Positions 35,451 to 45,596 of a DNA stretch of 64,000 nt are shown here, one piece after another (the first letter of the stretch is position 1; every line of letters begins with the position of its first letter). The DNA is from Pseudanabaena sp. BC1403. Lineage in GTDB: Bacteria > Cyanobacteriota > Cyanobacteriia > Pseudanabaenales > Pseudanabaenaceae. The stretch covers positions 124,001-188,000 of the forward strand of contig NZ_PDDM01000002.1 in NCBI RefSeq assembly GCF_002914585.1. Direction: 5' to 3'. The notes beneath the pieces were generated by a model. The model was not told where the DNA came from and searched no databases. It worked only from the letters and a program-made list of their open reading frames with translations. Made by a program: the position numbers and the translations under genes.

Positions 35451-36761
35451 ATGTATTTGAAAAATTTCGATCGCTTCTTTAGTCCTTTGCAATGGCAGAT
35501 TATTTTAACGACAGCGCAGATTGCCCATGATTTGAATTTACGGGCTTTCGCTGTGGGTGGTATTGTTCGCGATGCCATAGTGAGAGAAAACCATCCATCG
35601 CCGCCTTTACATAAAGATCTAGACTTAGTTTTCGATGGGGGAGAACAGGCAGGAATGAAAGTAGCGATCGCTTTGCATCAACTTTTTCCCGCATCAAAAT
35701 TACAACTCCATGAAAAATTTCAGACAGCAGCATTGAGCTGGCAAGATGCAGATCAAGACTTTGAAATGGACATGGCGACGGCGCGGCGCGAGATTTATGC
35801 CTATGCTGGGGCAAATCCACAAGTGATCGCGACAACTCTCGAAGATGATTTGTGGCGGCGCGATTTCACGATTAATGCTTTGGCTATAGAACTCGATCCA
35901 CAATTGGGAATTAAAGGCGAAGTGATTGATCGTTTTCAAGGCTTGGTAGATTTAGCCAATAAGCAGGTACGCGCCATTCGTGAAGGAAGCTTTGAGGAAG
36001 ATCCGCGTCGGTTGTTTCGGGCAGTACGTTTTGCGATGCGATTAGATTTGGAAATTGCCACTGAAACTTATACAGAAATCATAGCAACTACTTCAAGCGG
36101 AATCCATGATGCGATCGGTGGAGCTAGACTGCGATCGGAGTTGCTTTATACTCTTGCCGAACCTAGAGCAGGAGCAATGTTTGAACTTTTGCAAAAATTA
36201 GGAGCATTGCGATGTATTCATCCAGATTTAAAACTACCTAAGAATTTAACTAATTCGTTTAAGCATCAATGGCGGCGATCGCAATATTGGCTACATTTAC
36301 TCAATCAATTAGAGAACAAAACTTATGCACCACTGCAACTAGGATTGGAATTGCTGCTATCCTATTTACCTCATCAAATAGCAACACAACTAGATCTGGG
36401 GTTAGCACCTGAACAAAAAACAAGGCAAATAAAACTAGCAGATTTACTAATAAATTTGCCAAATTTAGTAAGTATTGGCTTAAAGAATTCAGAGATCACC
36501 CAAAATCTGCAAAAATTCGATACTCAGACTTTAATATTGTCTGGAGCAAAATGTGAACCTGCTCAACGACGCATCCTTTGGCGTTATCTAACCCAATGGC
36601 AAATGGTCAAATCACCATTGACAGGTGCAGACCTCAAGCAAGTTGGTTATGCTACAGGTAAACAAATGGGCGAAATATTACAACGCTTAAGGTTTGCCAC
36701 GATTGATCGTGAAATTCTAACTAAAGAAGATGCGATCGTTTATCTTCATACCCAAGAGTAA
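35451..36761 (+). CDS. tRNA CCA/poly(A) polymerase family nucleotidyltransferase
   Basis: 436 residues, class II. The head has FAVGGIVRDAI and the catalytic DLDLVF. RRDFTINALAIEL and the EDPRRLFRAVRFAMRL neck bind the nucleotide. It adds CCA (or only CC or A) to tRNA 3' ends, needed here since both tRNA genes lack encoded CCA. The first ATG follows a terminator by ten bases. Confidence 0.92.
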   Translation: MYLKNFDRFFSPLQWQIILTTAQIAHDLNLRAFAVGGIVRDAIVRENHPSPPLHKDLDLVFDGGEQAGMKVAIALHQLFPASKLQLHEKFQTAALSWQDADQDFEMDMATARREIYAYAGANPQVIATTLEDDLWRRDFTINALAIELDPQLGIKGEVIDRFQGLVDLANKQVRAIREGSFEEDPRRLFRAVRFAMRLDLEIATETYTEIIATTSSGIHDAIGGARLRSELLYTLAEPRAGAMFELLQKLGALRCIHPDLKLPKNLTNSFKHQWRRSQYWLHLLNQLENKTYAPLQLGLELLLSYLPHQIATQLDLGLAPEQKTRQIKLADLLINLPNLVSIGLKNSEITQNLQKFDTQTLILSGAKCEPAQRRILWRYLTQWQMVKSPLTGADLKQVGYATGKQMGEILQRLRFATIDREILTKEDAIVYLHTQE

Positions 36762-36880
36762 AGGCGTACGAAGCAACCTTTACTCTTAAACACTTTGATG
36801 ATTGCTATAAAATGTAATCAAAAGGCAGTCAAAATCTTTCAACGCCAATCATCAGTACAAAAATTTAGGACAGGCACATC

Positions 36881-38152
36881 ATGAGAGGCGGTATCCGCAT
36901 CGGCAGCATTTCTGGCATTCCCATATACATTGATTCATCATGGTTTCTCGTCATCGGCTTTCTTGCCGTTTGGCTGAGTGCTGCCTATACCAAGTTATCG
37001 CCATCTTTTTCTTTAGGCTATGGGGCAATCACCGCTATCCTGTTCTTTTTTTCGATCGCTTTCAATAAAACTGCCCATGCCATTATGTCCAAGGCACGCG
37101 GCGTTGAAGTGAACGCGATTAATATTCAGTTTATGGGTGGGGCAAGTACGGTTGAGCAGGAAGCTAAAGATCCTTTCTCTGTATTTAGTATTGCCATTTC
37201 AGGCCCCTTAGTTAGCTTTTTTTTGAGTGTGATCGGATTTACTGCGGCTTGGCTAATCGCTGGGGATGTGATTTTTTCTGGTAATCCAAAAACTATTGAG
37301 GCATTACCCGAAAGTATTGGTAGTATGCGCACCATTTGGACAATGATTGCGCTGAATATTGCCCGAATCAATCTCATATTTGGAGTGTTTAGTCTCATCC
37401 CTGCGCTGCCCTTTGAAGGTGGTCATATTCTCAAAGCAGCGGTTTGGAAACTGACAGGCGATCGCTTTACTGGCATTCGATGGGCGGCGCGATCGGGGCA
37501 GTTCTGCGGGATTATGACGATGGTTTTGGGAGGCTTAGTCAGCTTCAGTGGTATTCCTATCGGCGGTATTTTTCTGATCTTTATTGGATGGTTTCTATTT
37601 GGCAATGCAGGTGGCTATCTGTATCTCAACAATTTACAGCAAGCTCTACTTGATATTAATGCTGAAGCTGCGATGACAAGAGATTTTCGCCTCGTTGATG
37701 CCGAAATCTCATTGCGAGAATTTGCTGATAAATTCTTACTAATGGAAGATAAAGATGCAAATCCTATTTATATCGCTTCCTCAAATGGGCGCGATCGCGG
37801 CATCATTTCGGCTGGGGCTATCCGCAATATTGACAGTAGCGAATGGCAATCAAAATCTTTGCAATCTCTAATTAAACCCTTTGATGAAATTGATACTGTC
37901 GATCTCAAAACGCAAATTTCCACAGTTGTGAATCTCCTCGAACAAAAACAATTGCGTTATGTGATTGTGCGATCGCCTGTGGGATCAGTAGCAGGCGTAA
38001 TCGATCATGGGGATATCATCAAGGCTTTAGATAGTAAACTTCTTTGGCGAATTCCTTCTGAATATGTCAAGCAGATTAAAGCTGATGGAAAATTCCCTGC
38101 AAACTTCCGTTTAGTAGAAATTTGTGAACAGTTAGAGGCTTCCAAGCAATAA
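36881..38152 (+). CDS. Site-2 protease (M50)-like membrane protein lacking the HExxH motif, with CBS pair
   Basis: 423 residues. Six membrane segments in the first 250 residues follow the Rip/SpoIVFB-like plan (IRIGSISGIPIYIDSSW, MGGASTVEQEAKDPFSVFSI, AISGPLVS). The zinc motif, normally HELGH, reads NKTAH (62-66), and the third ligand motif (LDGG) reads FEGG (178-181). First His and Glu are therefore absent. Two C-terminal CBS domains follow (about 265-400). It is likely a non-proteolytic membrane regulator, comparable in principle with pseudoproteases such as iRhoms, but that role is inferred. Confidence 0.85.
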   Translation: MRGGIRIGSISGIPIYIDSSWFLVIGFLAVWLSAAYTKLSPSFSLGYGAITAILFFFSIAFNKTAHAIMSKARGVEVNAINIQFMGGASTVEQEAKDPFSVFSIAISGPLVSFFLSVIGFTAAWLIAGDVIFSGNPKTIEALPESIGSMRTIWTMIALNIARINLIFGVFSLIPALPFEGGHILKAAVWKLTGDRFTGIRWAARSGQFCGIMTMVLGGLVSFSGIPIGGIFLIFIGWFLFGNAGGYLYLNNLQQALLDINAEAAMTRDFRLVDAEISLREFADKFLLMEDKDANPIYIASSNGRDRGIISAGAIRNIDSSEWQSKSLQSLIKPFDEIDTVDLKTQISTVVNLLEQKQLRYVIVRSPVGSVAGVIDHGDIIKALDSKLLWRIPSEYVKQIKADGKFPANFRLVEICEQLEASKQ

Positions 38153-38199
38153 ACCCAAAAAATGGTTCTGGGGCAAAGCCCCAGAACCATTTTTTGGGT
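38153..38199. terminator. Bidirectional hairpin terminator
   Basis: 22-bp perfect arms beginning ACCCAAAAAATGG with an AAA loop, between the convergent M50-like gene and the 492-residue gene. Confidence 0.85.
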
Positions 38200-38201
38200 A
38201 T

Positions 38202-39680
38202 TTAGAAGCCAACAGAATTTAAGTCTTCTGTAAGGTCTTCCAATGTGACAAAATTAGATGAAAGTTCCGAATTTAACCCACTTAGAGTAATAGTTTCCAT
38301 ATTGCCTAATATCCGCTCTATGGTTACTGCTCCAAGATCTGATTCTAGTTTAATTGCATCTTTGTCAATATCTTTTTTGTTGCTGATAGTTTCTGATTTC
38401 ACTTTAATCTTCTCTTCCTCATCCATTAGCTGCAAAAATTTATCCAGATTCTGTTTGGGAATTCTTAATTTAATTGCCTCCAGATCACCTTCTGAATCAT
38501 CTATGCTAGATTTAACAGAGTCATCGTTTGACGAGAAATTACCGAATAAATCATCATCTGCATTTGTTGGCTTTGTTTCTTCATTGACTTGACGAATGGA
38601 TAAATGCTCACTTTCAAGATAACTATTCGCTGAATCTACATTCATAAAGTCATCAAATAGTGAATCCGAAAAATTAGAATTTTCAGTTATATCATTAACT
38701 ATTTGAACTGATTGAGTACTTGGTAATGAAGGTTCTGGGAAATCGTCAAATAATGAATTTGCAGTAAGTATTTGCGAATTAGATTCTGAGCCAAGATTAA
38801 CTATCAAATCTTCAGAATTATCTTGCTCTATTTCTGAACTAGCATTGTCTAGATCTACATCTGGATCATCAGTCATAGATTCAGGATTGCTTTCTACCAA
38901 GTCCAAAGTAAGCCCTTGATGTGTGGCTTTTGGCTCATTCGGATTTTGGTTAAGTTCCGCAGGTTCTAAAAATATCTTAGTAACTAGACGGATTTTGGCT
39001 TTTTGCCATTGTTGGCCTGGTTGCAATATCGATAGGTTAGTAATTACTTGATCGCCGTGCTGATCTGTTTTACTAGATTCAGCGATCGTATCGAGCAAAC
39101 TTCGTAAATTAGGGTTAGATGCGACGGACGCAAATAAGAAGCTAGGCTGACTAATTACCTGAATTAATTCTGTGAGTGTAGTTAAACATCGCACAGTACC
39201 AACCTGTTCATCAGTGAAACGGACGATGATGTCTTGATACTCTTGCAAGTTTTGCTGGATTTGAGACAACTTCTGCACGAGGATGACTCCTTTGGAATTA
39301 CTTACAAGATTCATATTTTGATCTTGCTCGACATTAGTATCCTTGACAATCGGTGGAGTTGTTTCGACCTGTTTATGATCGTCTTTGTAGCCAAGATCGA
39401 TTTCATCCTGCCAAGCTAGGTATTGATTATCAGAGCGATAGGTCAGAATTTTGACTCGCTTGATTTGACTGACCTGCAAAACGATCATGCCTCGATGAAT
39501 AATTGTCACAACCGCTTTTTGGTTGGGTATCTGGGAAGCTTGTAAGGATATTCTCAGACATTCTGCGTCAAGTTCAGCCTCGGCATGAATGCCTTTAGAT
39601 GCTAGAGATCGATTGATCAAAGATGCGATCGCATGGGGATCACCTTTCTTTGCCAAGTCCATAACGCTTAGTTGTGCCAT
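38202..39680 (-). CDS. Large acidic hypothetical protein, cyanobacteria-type N-terminal domain
   Basis: 492 residues. The first 90 (MDLAKKGDPHAIASLINRSL, then VVTIIHRGMIVLQVSQIKRV) form a small domain that recurs at the start of many cyanobacterial proteins. The middle (about 230-400) is highly acidic, with repeated DLFGNF/SLFDDF-like motifs that could be short linear binding motifs. No catalytic or membrane segment. Function unknown. Confidence 0.7.
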   Translation of the reverse strand: MAQLSVMDLAKKGDPHAIASLINRSLASKGIHAEAELDAECLRISLQASQIPNQKAVVTIIHRGMIVLQVSQIKRVKILTYRSDNQYLAWQDEIDLGYKDDHKQVETTPPIVKDTNVEQDQNMNLVSNSKGVILVQKLSQIQQNLQEYQDIIVRFTDEQVGTVRCLTTLTELIQVISQPSFLFASVASNPNLRSLLDTIAESSKTDQHGDQVITNLSILQPGQQWQKAKIRLVTKIFLEPAELNQNPNEPKATHQGLTLDLVESNPESMTDDPDVDLDNASSEIEQDNSEDLIVNLGSESNSQILTANSLFDDFPEPSLPSTQSVQIVNDITENSNFSDSLFDDFMNVDSANSYLESEHLSIRQVNEETKPTNADDDLFGNFSSNDDSVKSSIDDSEGDLEAIKLRIPKQNLDKFLQLMDEEEKIKVKSETISNKKDIDKDAIKLESDLGAVTIERILGNMETITLSGLNSELSSNFVTLEDLTEDLNSVGF

Positions 39681-40064
39681 ACCCTATTCCCTATTATCTA
39701 CAAATTTCTTTAGCAACTATAGATGTCCCTCACTATAGCGTTTGCCAAACGAGTGAAATACATTCCTGTATCTCATGTGCTTGAAAAGCGCTGAATTCCC
39801 CCTAATATGGGGATTCAATTTAAATGTAACTGACAATCTGGCAAATTTACTGATTTAGAGATAAATTTTAGCGTAATACCAAAAGCACAAAATGGCGTTG
39901 CCATTTTGTGCTTTTAAAACCGTTAACGGGCTTGCTTATCAATTCTCGAAAGTGTAGCCACACTTATGCTACATAAGAAAGGGGGGCGCTTAGCGCCCCC
40001 CCTTTCTTATTGAAATTTGCAGAATGCTGTTTAGCAAATACTTTGCTATCAAAATTTCAAGCAA
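39681..40064. other. Intergenic region with two hairpins
   Basis: 384 bp without a recognised gene. Holds a 16-bp-arm hairpin (39881-39915, AAAAGCACAAAATGGC) and a G-rich hairpin (39973-40010, arms ATAAGAAAGGGGGGCGC with one bulged C), the latter probably the CP12 terminator. Confidence 0.7.
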
Positions 40065-40286
40065 TTAATCTTCGTAAAGGCGGCATTCAGCCGCTTCAGG
40101 ATTATCGTCACAATAAACTTCAAGGGAGTTTTTACCCTTTGACTGTTTTTGATGTGAAGACTCAGCTTGTAACTCTTCAACTGCATCCCATGCAGCAGCG
40201 CATTCCTTGGAGCCAGTACCGCTAACTTCGCAGGTTTCTCTGGCTTGTTTTAGTTCTTCTTGGATCTTCTCTGTAATATTGCTCAT
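40065..40286 (-). CDS. cp12: CP12 Calvin-cycle regulator
   Basis: 73 residues, typical. Core motif AWDAVEELQAE is present, with both redox cysteine pairs (ETCEVSGTGSKEC and YCDDNPEAAECRLYED). CP12 is disordered when reduced and, on oxidation, clamps GAPDH and phosphoribulokinase in the dark. It lies 90 bp downstream of the prenyltransferase gene on the same strand. Confidence 0.96.
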   Translation of the reverse strand: MSNITEKIQEELKQARETCEVSGTGSKECAAAWDAVEELQAESSHQKQSKGKNSLEVYCDDNPEAAECRLYED

Positions 40287-40376
40287 GTATTTCTTTAAAC
40301 TATCTATAACTTAGATGTTAACAGACTGAGGCTAGCTAGGCATCATGCGTCAGTAGTAGGAACCTAGGTTAATGGT

Positions 40377-41273
40377 TTAGCTAAGTCCTAGGGTCGATGG
40401 TAGCATTCCTGTAAGAATAATAAAGCCGATCCAGACATTTTGACCAAAGGCTTTTTGGTATAACTCACTCGGAATTTCAGCTTGATTCAGTCTGTTACAT
40501 TGCCATATCCATATTACTCCTGCCGTCAAGCAAGCAAAGTAGTGTGCGTAACCAAGTTGAATCTCCCAACCTAGCCAAATCAAACATCCAAGGGCGATCG
40601 CTAAAAATATGGCGATCGCAATTGTTACATATCTTCCAAAAAAGAGGGCACTAGAGTTAACCCCAACCTTGAGATCATCAGTGCGATCGCTCATGGCATA
40701 AATTGTGTCAAAGCCCATTGTCCAAGCGATCACTGCTGTCCATAACTCCCAAGCATGGCGATCAAGTCCGCCAGTAACAGCACTCCAAGGGATTAGTACG
40801 GCAAATCCCCATGCGATCGACAGTACGAGTTGTGGTATTGGGAAAAAGCGCTTGCAAGCTGGATAAATTGCAATTACAGGTACGGCAGCGAAGCACAGCC
40901 CAAAACTTAGAGGATTGAGATAGGTCGATAGTAAAAAAGCACATAGACCTGCGACTAATAAAACTGCGATCCCCACTTGAATCGATAAAGAGCGATCAGC
41001 TAAAGGACGATTTTTAGTGCGATCAACTTGCGGATCAATATCGCGATCCCAAAGATCATTAATCACGCAACCTGCGGCGCTAGTTGCCAAGCTGCCAAGT
41101 ATCACCACACCCAATAAATCAAGAGGCGGCAATTGATGTTGAGTTTTGGCGGCTGCAACTGTTGCCCACAGTGCAGGCAACATCAAAATTAGTCTTCCTG
41201 CGGGTTTGTGCCAACGCAAAAGACGCACGATCTTTTGAAATGTTGATTCGTCATTGGTGAGGCTCGTGGTCAT
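40377..41273 (-). CDS. 4-hydroxybenzoate polyprenyltransferase (UbiA family)
   Basis: 298 residues, eight to nine membrane helices. The first prenyl-diphosphate motif is INDLWDRDIDPQVDRTKNRP, and the second lies in YAMSDRTDD. Cyanobacterial members (Slr0926-like) attach solanesyl chains to 4-hydroxybenzoate in plastoquinone synthesis. Confidence 0.9.
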   Translation of the reverse strand: MTTSLTNDESTFQKIVRLLRWHKPAGRLILMLPALWATVAAAKTQHQLPPLDLLGVVILGSLATSAAGCVINDLWDRDIDPQVDRTKNRPLADRSLSIQVGIAVLLVAGLCAFLLSTYLNPLSFGLCFAAVPVIAIYPACKRFFPIPQLVLSIAWGFAVLIPWSAVTGGLDRHAWELWTAVIAWTMGFDTIYAMSDRTDDLKVGVNSSALFFGRYVTIAIAIFLAIALGCLIWLGWEIQLGYAHYFACLTAGVIWIWQCNRLNQAEIPSELYQKAFGQNVWIGFIILTGMLPSTLGLS

Positions 41274-41463
41274 AGTGAATGCGTGTCAGGTCTTTTGGAG
41301 TAACTATATCAAATCCAAACCAAGAGTAGGCAGCACGAGGCAATACCTACCGTTGAATTTATAGGCAAAGTTGCTGATTACAAAGGTTTTCAGGGTTGTT
41401 ACAGTAAGGTTTGGGTAACGAGTATCTCTGTAATTTCAAGTTGCAAAAGTATGAGGTTTTGAG

Positions 41464-41952
41464 ATGCGTTTAATTAAATCTATTTTCCAAAAATCTGTGG
41501 CGACTATATTAGTGGGCTTGTCCCTGTCAGTATGTGCTGAAATAAATGGGAACAAGGCGATCGCAGAGAATTTAAAGACTGGCTTAACCGATGAGCTAGC
41601 CAATGACAAAACCTGTGATGGCACTGGGGGGATTCTTGCCTATGCAGAAACTAAGGATTATTCTCTATATATTTGTGCTGATACCAAAGATATCTCTCAA
41701 CCTCGTTACTATCGGAGTGTAAACAAAAATGGCACTACGGGAGTAAGTCTCACAGCGAGAACCTATAACCCTAAACAAGGAAATTATTTCGAGTTTCATA
41801 ATGGCGATTATGTATATTTGCTGCAAATCCCATCTGAAAACATTAAAAATCCTGTGCTAGTAGTTGAGTTTCCCGACGGCTCAGGATACGAGCAGAAGAT
41901 AACGCGCTTTTTAATGAACGGTGAAGCGCGATCGCCTATATCCAACAAATAA
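41464..41952 (+). CDS. Secreted hypothetical protein
   Basis: 162 residues with a Sec signal peptide (RLIKSIFQKSVATILVGLSL, cleavage near KAIA-EN). Mature part has two Cys (KTCDGTGG, YICADT) that may form a disulfide and a beta-rich look. Family not recognised. Confidence 0.6.
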   Translation: MRLIKSIFQKSVATILVGLSLSVCAEINGNKAIAENLKTGLTDELANDKTCDGTGGILAYAETKDYSLYICADTKDISQPRYYRSVNKNGTTGVSLTARTYNPKQGNYFEFHNGDYVYLLQIPSENIKNPVLVVEFPDGSGYEQKITRFLMNGEARSPISNK

Positions 41953-41981
41953 AAAAGGCGGCGCAATGCGCCGCCTTTTTT
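41951..41981 (+). terminator. Terminator after the secreted protein
   Basis: 14-bp perfect arms AAAAAAGGCGGCGC and complement, loop AAT, T-run. Confidence 0.9.
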
Positions 41982-42010
41982 ATCAAATGTGCTAGTATGT
42001 ATAGCCTATT

Positions 42011-42083
42011 GGGGAATTAGCTCAGTTGGTAGAGTGCTGCGATCGCACCGCAGAGGTCAGGGGTTCGAGCCTCCTATTCTCCA
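42011..42083 (+). tRNA. tRNA-Ala (anticodon CGC)
   Basis: Acceptor GGGGAAT/ATTCTCC with one G-U pair at position 3-70, the alanine identity pair; D arm GCTCAGTTGGTAGAGT; anticodon arm CTGCG-ATCGCAC-CGCAG giving CGC; T arm AGGGGTTCGAGCCTC; discriminator A. No encoded CCA. Its anticodon arm contains a HIP1 octamer. Confidence 0.95.
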
Positions 42084-42148
42084 TTTTTTATTCGTAAAGA
42101 AATGACAAGCTTGGCATTTCTTTTATTGCTAATTATGTTTGTGATGAC

Positions 42149-43198
42149 TTAACAAATTAAAGCCAATTGTTCAATCAGAGACTTGTTCTGTTCGTCAGTA
42201 CCAACAGTAATCCGTAGCTTATCAGCTAGTCCTGATTGATTGAAATAACGGACTAAAATGCCAGATTCTTTGAGTTTTAAATAAATCTCTTCAGCATTGC
42301 CTTTTGGTGGAGTGGCAAGCACAAAATTTCCGTGTGACTCTAGTACGTTATAGCTAAGATTTTTTAGATCTAAAGTAAGTCTAGTCCGTGAGGTTTTGAC
42401 TTTTTCAGCATTCGTATTTTTGTATTCTTGATCGCGCATGGCGGCAGTGCCAACTGCGATCGCAGCGGCATCAATGTTGTAGCTATCTTTAACCTTAAAT
42501 AGCCCCGATAAAAGCTGAGGATTCGCAATCCCAAAACCTAAGCGTAATCCTGCTAATGAGTAACCCTTTGACAAAGTGCGTAACACAATCACATTGTCAA
42601 ACTCTTGCACCAATGGCAAAGCCGAGTATTCCGCAAAATCGACATAGGCTTCATCGATCGCTAAAACACCAGAAACTTGTTGTGCCAATTTGCGTAAATC
42701 ATCTAGAGGTACGATATGTCCCGATGGACTATTGGGTGAAGCAATAAAGGTCACTGCACCATTTGCTTTTACGAGTTCATCAATTGGCAATTCAAAATTT
42801 TCACCATAGGACACTTCTACTATTTCCGCAGGCTGCATCGCTGACAAAGTGCGATAAAGCACATAGGTCGGCATGGGATAGACAACTTTGCGATCGCGAC
42901 CTTCCGCACAAGCCCGAATCAAAATATTTAAAACATCATCACTACCATTGCCGACAATTACCCAATCCTTAGGTACACCTAGTACATCACTTACGGCTTG
43001 GCAAAATTCATGAGCAAAGGGATCTGGATAGCGCCGCAGTGAATCACCATCAATATTTTGTAAAGCAGCGATCGCCATTGGCGAAGGCGGATAGGCATTC
43101 TCGTTGGTATTTAGCTTGATGACTTTGATGCCAGACTTTGGCTGCTCACCTGGAACATAACCAGTCATAGCATCAACTGCGGGGCGGAAATAGCTCAT
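42149..43198 (-). CDS. hisC: Histidinol-phosphate aminotransferase
   Basis: 349 residues, fold-type I PLP enzyme: KLNTNENAYPPSP, NGSDDVLN, AIDEAYVDF and the PLP Lys in LRTLSKGYSLAGLRLG. It converts imidazole-acetol phosphate to histidinol phosphate. HisC2-like enzymes can also act on aromatic substrates. Confidence 0.94.
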   Translation of the reverse strand: MSYFRPAVDAMTGYVPGEQPKSGIKVIKLNTNENAYPPSPMAIAALQNIDGDSLRRYPDPFAHEFCQAVSDVLGVPKDWVIVGNGSDDVLNILIRACAEGRDRKVVYPMPTYVLYRTLSAMQPAEIVEVSYGENFELPIDELVKANGAVTFIASPNSPSGHIVPLDDLRKLAQQVSGVLAIDEAYVDFAEYSALPLVQEFDNVIVLRTLSKGYSLAGLRLGFGIANPQLLSGLFKVKDSYNIDAAAIAVGTAAMRDQEYKNTNAEKVKTSRTRLTLDLKNLSYNVLESHGNFVLATPPKGNAEEIYLKLKESGILVRYFNQSGLADKLRITVGTDEQNKSLIEQLALIC

Positions 43199-43289
43199 GG
43201 GGTGAAGTAAAAAGTAAAAAGTAAAAATTTAGGTCAGGCTTTTTATTGTATCGCGATCGCCATAGTGCTTATACTGCTTTGCGACTAAT

Positions 43290-43312
43290 AAAGGGACGCT
43301 TCACGTCTCTTT
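43290..43312 (-). terminator. Probable rbcR terminator
   Basis: 9-bp arms AAAGGGACG/CGTCTCTTT (one wobble) with a CTTCA loop just past the minus-strand stop; A/T-rich on the downstream side. Confidence 0.6.
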
Positions 43313-43316
43313 ACTA

Positions 43317-44243
43317 TTAGGTTTTATCTCGAAATACAGGCAAAACTTCATTACAAAAAGCCTCAGTCGCCTTAGAGCGATAACGATTAGGATTACGAAT
43401 TTGCAATAGCATCCGCTTGATCACCACTCCATCAATACGGACTTGCTGCAAAGCCCCCATTTGCAATTCTTTTTCGATCGCTGTTATCGACAAAAATGCT
43501 GCCCCCAATCCCGCCTGCACTGCATTTTTGATCGCCTCAATCGAATTTAGCTCCATTGAGATCGCCAACTGACGCGGATCAACGCCACTATCAAGAAGTA
43601 CGCGATCGATTGCTTTACGGATCGTTGATTGTGAATCAAGAGTAATAAATTGCAATTTATACAACTCCTCAATCGGTAAAGCTCCCACCTGAGCTAGGGG
43701 ATGGGACGTTGGTAGAATTAGCGCTAGTTCATCTTCGGCATAGGGTGTAATCTCTAAAGAGTCCAGTAAATCCGCAGGAATTTCTCCACCAATAATCGCC
43801 AAGTCTACCTGTCCATTAGCAACACTCCATGCAGTTCGCCTTGTAGAATGAACATGGAGTTGAACTGAGACTTCAGGATATTTCTTGCGAAATAAGCCGA
43901 TCATTTGGGGCATTAGGTAGGTTCCTGTCGTTTGACTAGCACCTATAATTAGAGTCCCACCATTTAAATTTTGCAAATCATCAATGGCGCGACAAGTTTC
44001 TTGGCAAAGGCTTAAAATGCGATCGCCATAGGAAAGTAATAACTGCCCTGCCTCGGTCAACTGTGCTCTTCTGCCTCCGCGATCGAACAAAGGAACGTCT
44101 AGTTGTCGCTCTAGATGTTGGACTTGCAAACTAACAGCGGGTTGAGACACATATAGACTATCGGCGGCGCGTTTAAAGCTACCTTCAGCAGCGATCGCCT
44201 TAAGAATGCGTAATTGGTCTAGGGTGAACGGTATGTCGATCAT
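43317..44243 (-). CDS. rbcR: LysR-type regulator, RbcR-like
   Basis: 308 residues. N-terminal winged HTH ([33 protein letters not shown]) and a periplasmic-binding-like effector domain ([20 protein letters not shown]). The sequence closely follows the cyanobacterial/plastid RbcR group that controls rubisco or inorganic-carbon genes; the target here is not visible. NdhR/CmpR are alternatives. Confidence 0.82.
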   Translation of the reverse strand: MIDIPFTLDQLRILKAIAAEGSFKRAADSLYVSQPAVSLQVQHLERQLDVPLFDRGGRRAQLTEAGQLLLSYGDRILSLCQETCRAIDDLQNLNGGTLIIGASQTTGTYLMPQMIGLFRKKYPEVSVQLHVHSTRRTAWSVANGQVDLAIIGGEIPADLLDSLEITPYAEDELALILPTSHPLAQVGALPIEELYKLQFITLDSQSTIRKAIDRVLLDSGVDPRQLAISMELNSIEAIKNAVQAGLGAAFLSITAIEKELQMGALQQVRIDGVVIKRMLLQIRNPNRYRSKATEAFCNEVLPVFRDKT

Positions 44244-44262
44244 AGAAGCAGCGTGAGAAAAT

Positions 44263-45363
44263 ATGAGTCGGGAGGTTATTCAAGATTTTTTGAATTTAGC
44301 AGGAGTTGTGGGGGTTTCCCTCACAAACCGCCGTATGCGTCCTTATTTCTACGGACTTGATGCCGTATTAGATAGGACAAAGCAAGCATTAGGTCAGGGA
44401 GTACTGCAAGTTATTGAGCATGTACCAGAAGGGTTTGAATCTTTTGAGTTTTGCTTTGCAGGTCATGCTGTTTATATTTACAAGTTGACACATGGATTAG
44501 TACTACTAGTACTTACCGATAGCGACCTGAAGCTGATTGACTACAGTCGGGGCATTACCAAAATCAAGCATCTGCTCGAAACAGATACATACAACACAGT
44601 CGCACACTTTAAGCTCTTATTAGGCCCGACAACTCAGCCTTCCTTGCCAAGTTCCAATTGGAATGCAAGTATGCCCAATGCCAATGCTCAAGCAAGGGTT
44701 CAAAATGAAGCAGCTAAACAGATATTGATTAATCCTATTGCTGACCCAACTCCAGATACTCTCTCTGCCACCACATCTGCTGGTGCAAAAGAGAGAAGTC
44801 GCACTGAGAGACAACCAAACTCCTCGAATATAAGAGCAAGTACGACGGCAAGTAATGCAAACATAAGAGCTAGTACAACTGCACATAATGCAAATGTACA
44901 GACTCAGTCAAACATAAATAAGCCTCCTACATCTGCCATATCTTCTACATCAGCACCTACGGCTAAGGCTGTAGCTAACAATAACTCTACACAAATTACT
45001 GAAAGTCCTACTAAGCTAGTATCAGCGAAAAATGACCCGCAAGAGTATAAGTTAGATGAACTTGTAATAGCTTTAAATAAACTGAGCCACTTTACGACCC
45101 AATATCTGGGGAAGGTCGTAGTCACAAACTATTGGAAATCTAGTCGCCCCGCTTTATCTTGGTTAGATGAGTTTGAGATCGATCGCAGTGGGCAAATATC
45201 ACATCCAAAACAAGCGACACTCTGCTGCGATCCAGCACAAATTCAGCAAATTCAATCATGGGTAGCTGCTTATATAAAACGTTGTAAACAAGTAATACGT
45301 AATTTCGATCAAATGCTAGAAAAAGACTGTCTTGATAGTCGTCAAAGGCAAATATTACTCTAA
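44263..45363 (+). CDS. Cyanobacterial hypothetical protein with conserved ends and variable linker
   Basis: 366 residues. N-terminal domain (1-125) is compact, alpha/beta and perhaps roadblock-like ([20 protein letters not shown]). The linker (about 130-265) is Ser/Thr/Asn-rich with a near-duplicate ([20 protein letters not shown]). The C-terminal domain (270-366) has [15 protein letters not shown] and [13 protein letters not shown]. No known function. It is divergent from rbcR by 19 bp, suggesting shared promoter space. Confidence 0.65.
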   Translation: MSREVIQDFLNLAGVVGVSLTNRRMRPYFYGLDAVLDRTKQALGQGVLQVIEHVPEGFESFEFCFAGHAVYIYKLTHGLVLLVLTDSDLKLIDYSRGITKIKHLLETDTYNTVAHFKLLLGPTTQPSLPSSNWNASMPNANAQARVQNEAAKQILINPIADPTPDTLSATTSAGAKERSRTERQPNSSNIRASTTASNANIRASTTAHNANVQTQSNINKPPTSAISSTSAPTAKAVANNNSTQITESPTKLVSAKNDPQEYKLDELVIALNKLSHFTTQYLGKVVVTNYWKSSRPALSWLDEFEIDRSGQISHPKQATLCCDPAQIQQIQSWVAAYIKRCKQVIRNFDQMLEKDCLDSRQRQILL

Positions 45364-45393
45364 AGTTCGAGCATTAAATAACTTGTGTAATTC

Positions 45394-45446
45394 AAAAAAC
45401 TAAACTATTGTGATCGCCTTCGCCCGCCACAATAGTTTAGTTTTTT
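45394..45446 (+). terminator. Terminator
   Basis: 19-bp perfect arms AAAAAACTAAACTATTGTG and complement with a GC-rich 15-base loop and T-run. Confidence 0.85.
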
Positions 45447-45596
45447 ATTTAAGTTGAGATCTTAATCAAGATACAACGTGAAGCATTTCATTTTTTTAGA
45501 GTAGGCAATTTGGCGGGAAATACCCTATGAACATACCTTAAATGAGCTAAACTAATCTTTAATATTAAGGGGAACAATTGTAGAGGCAAGCTAATA

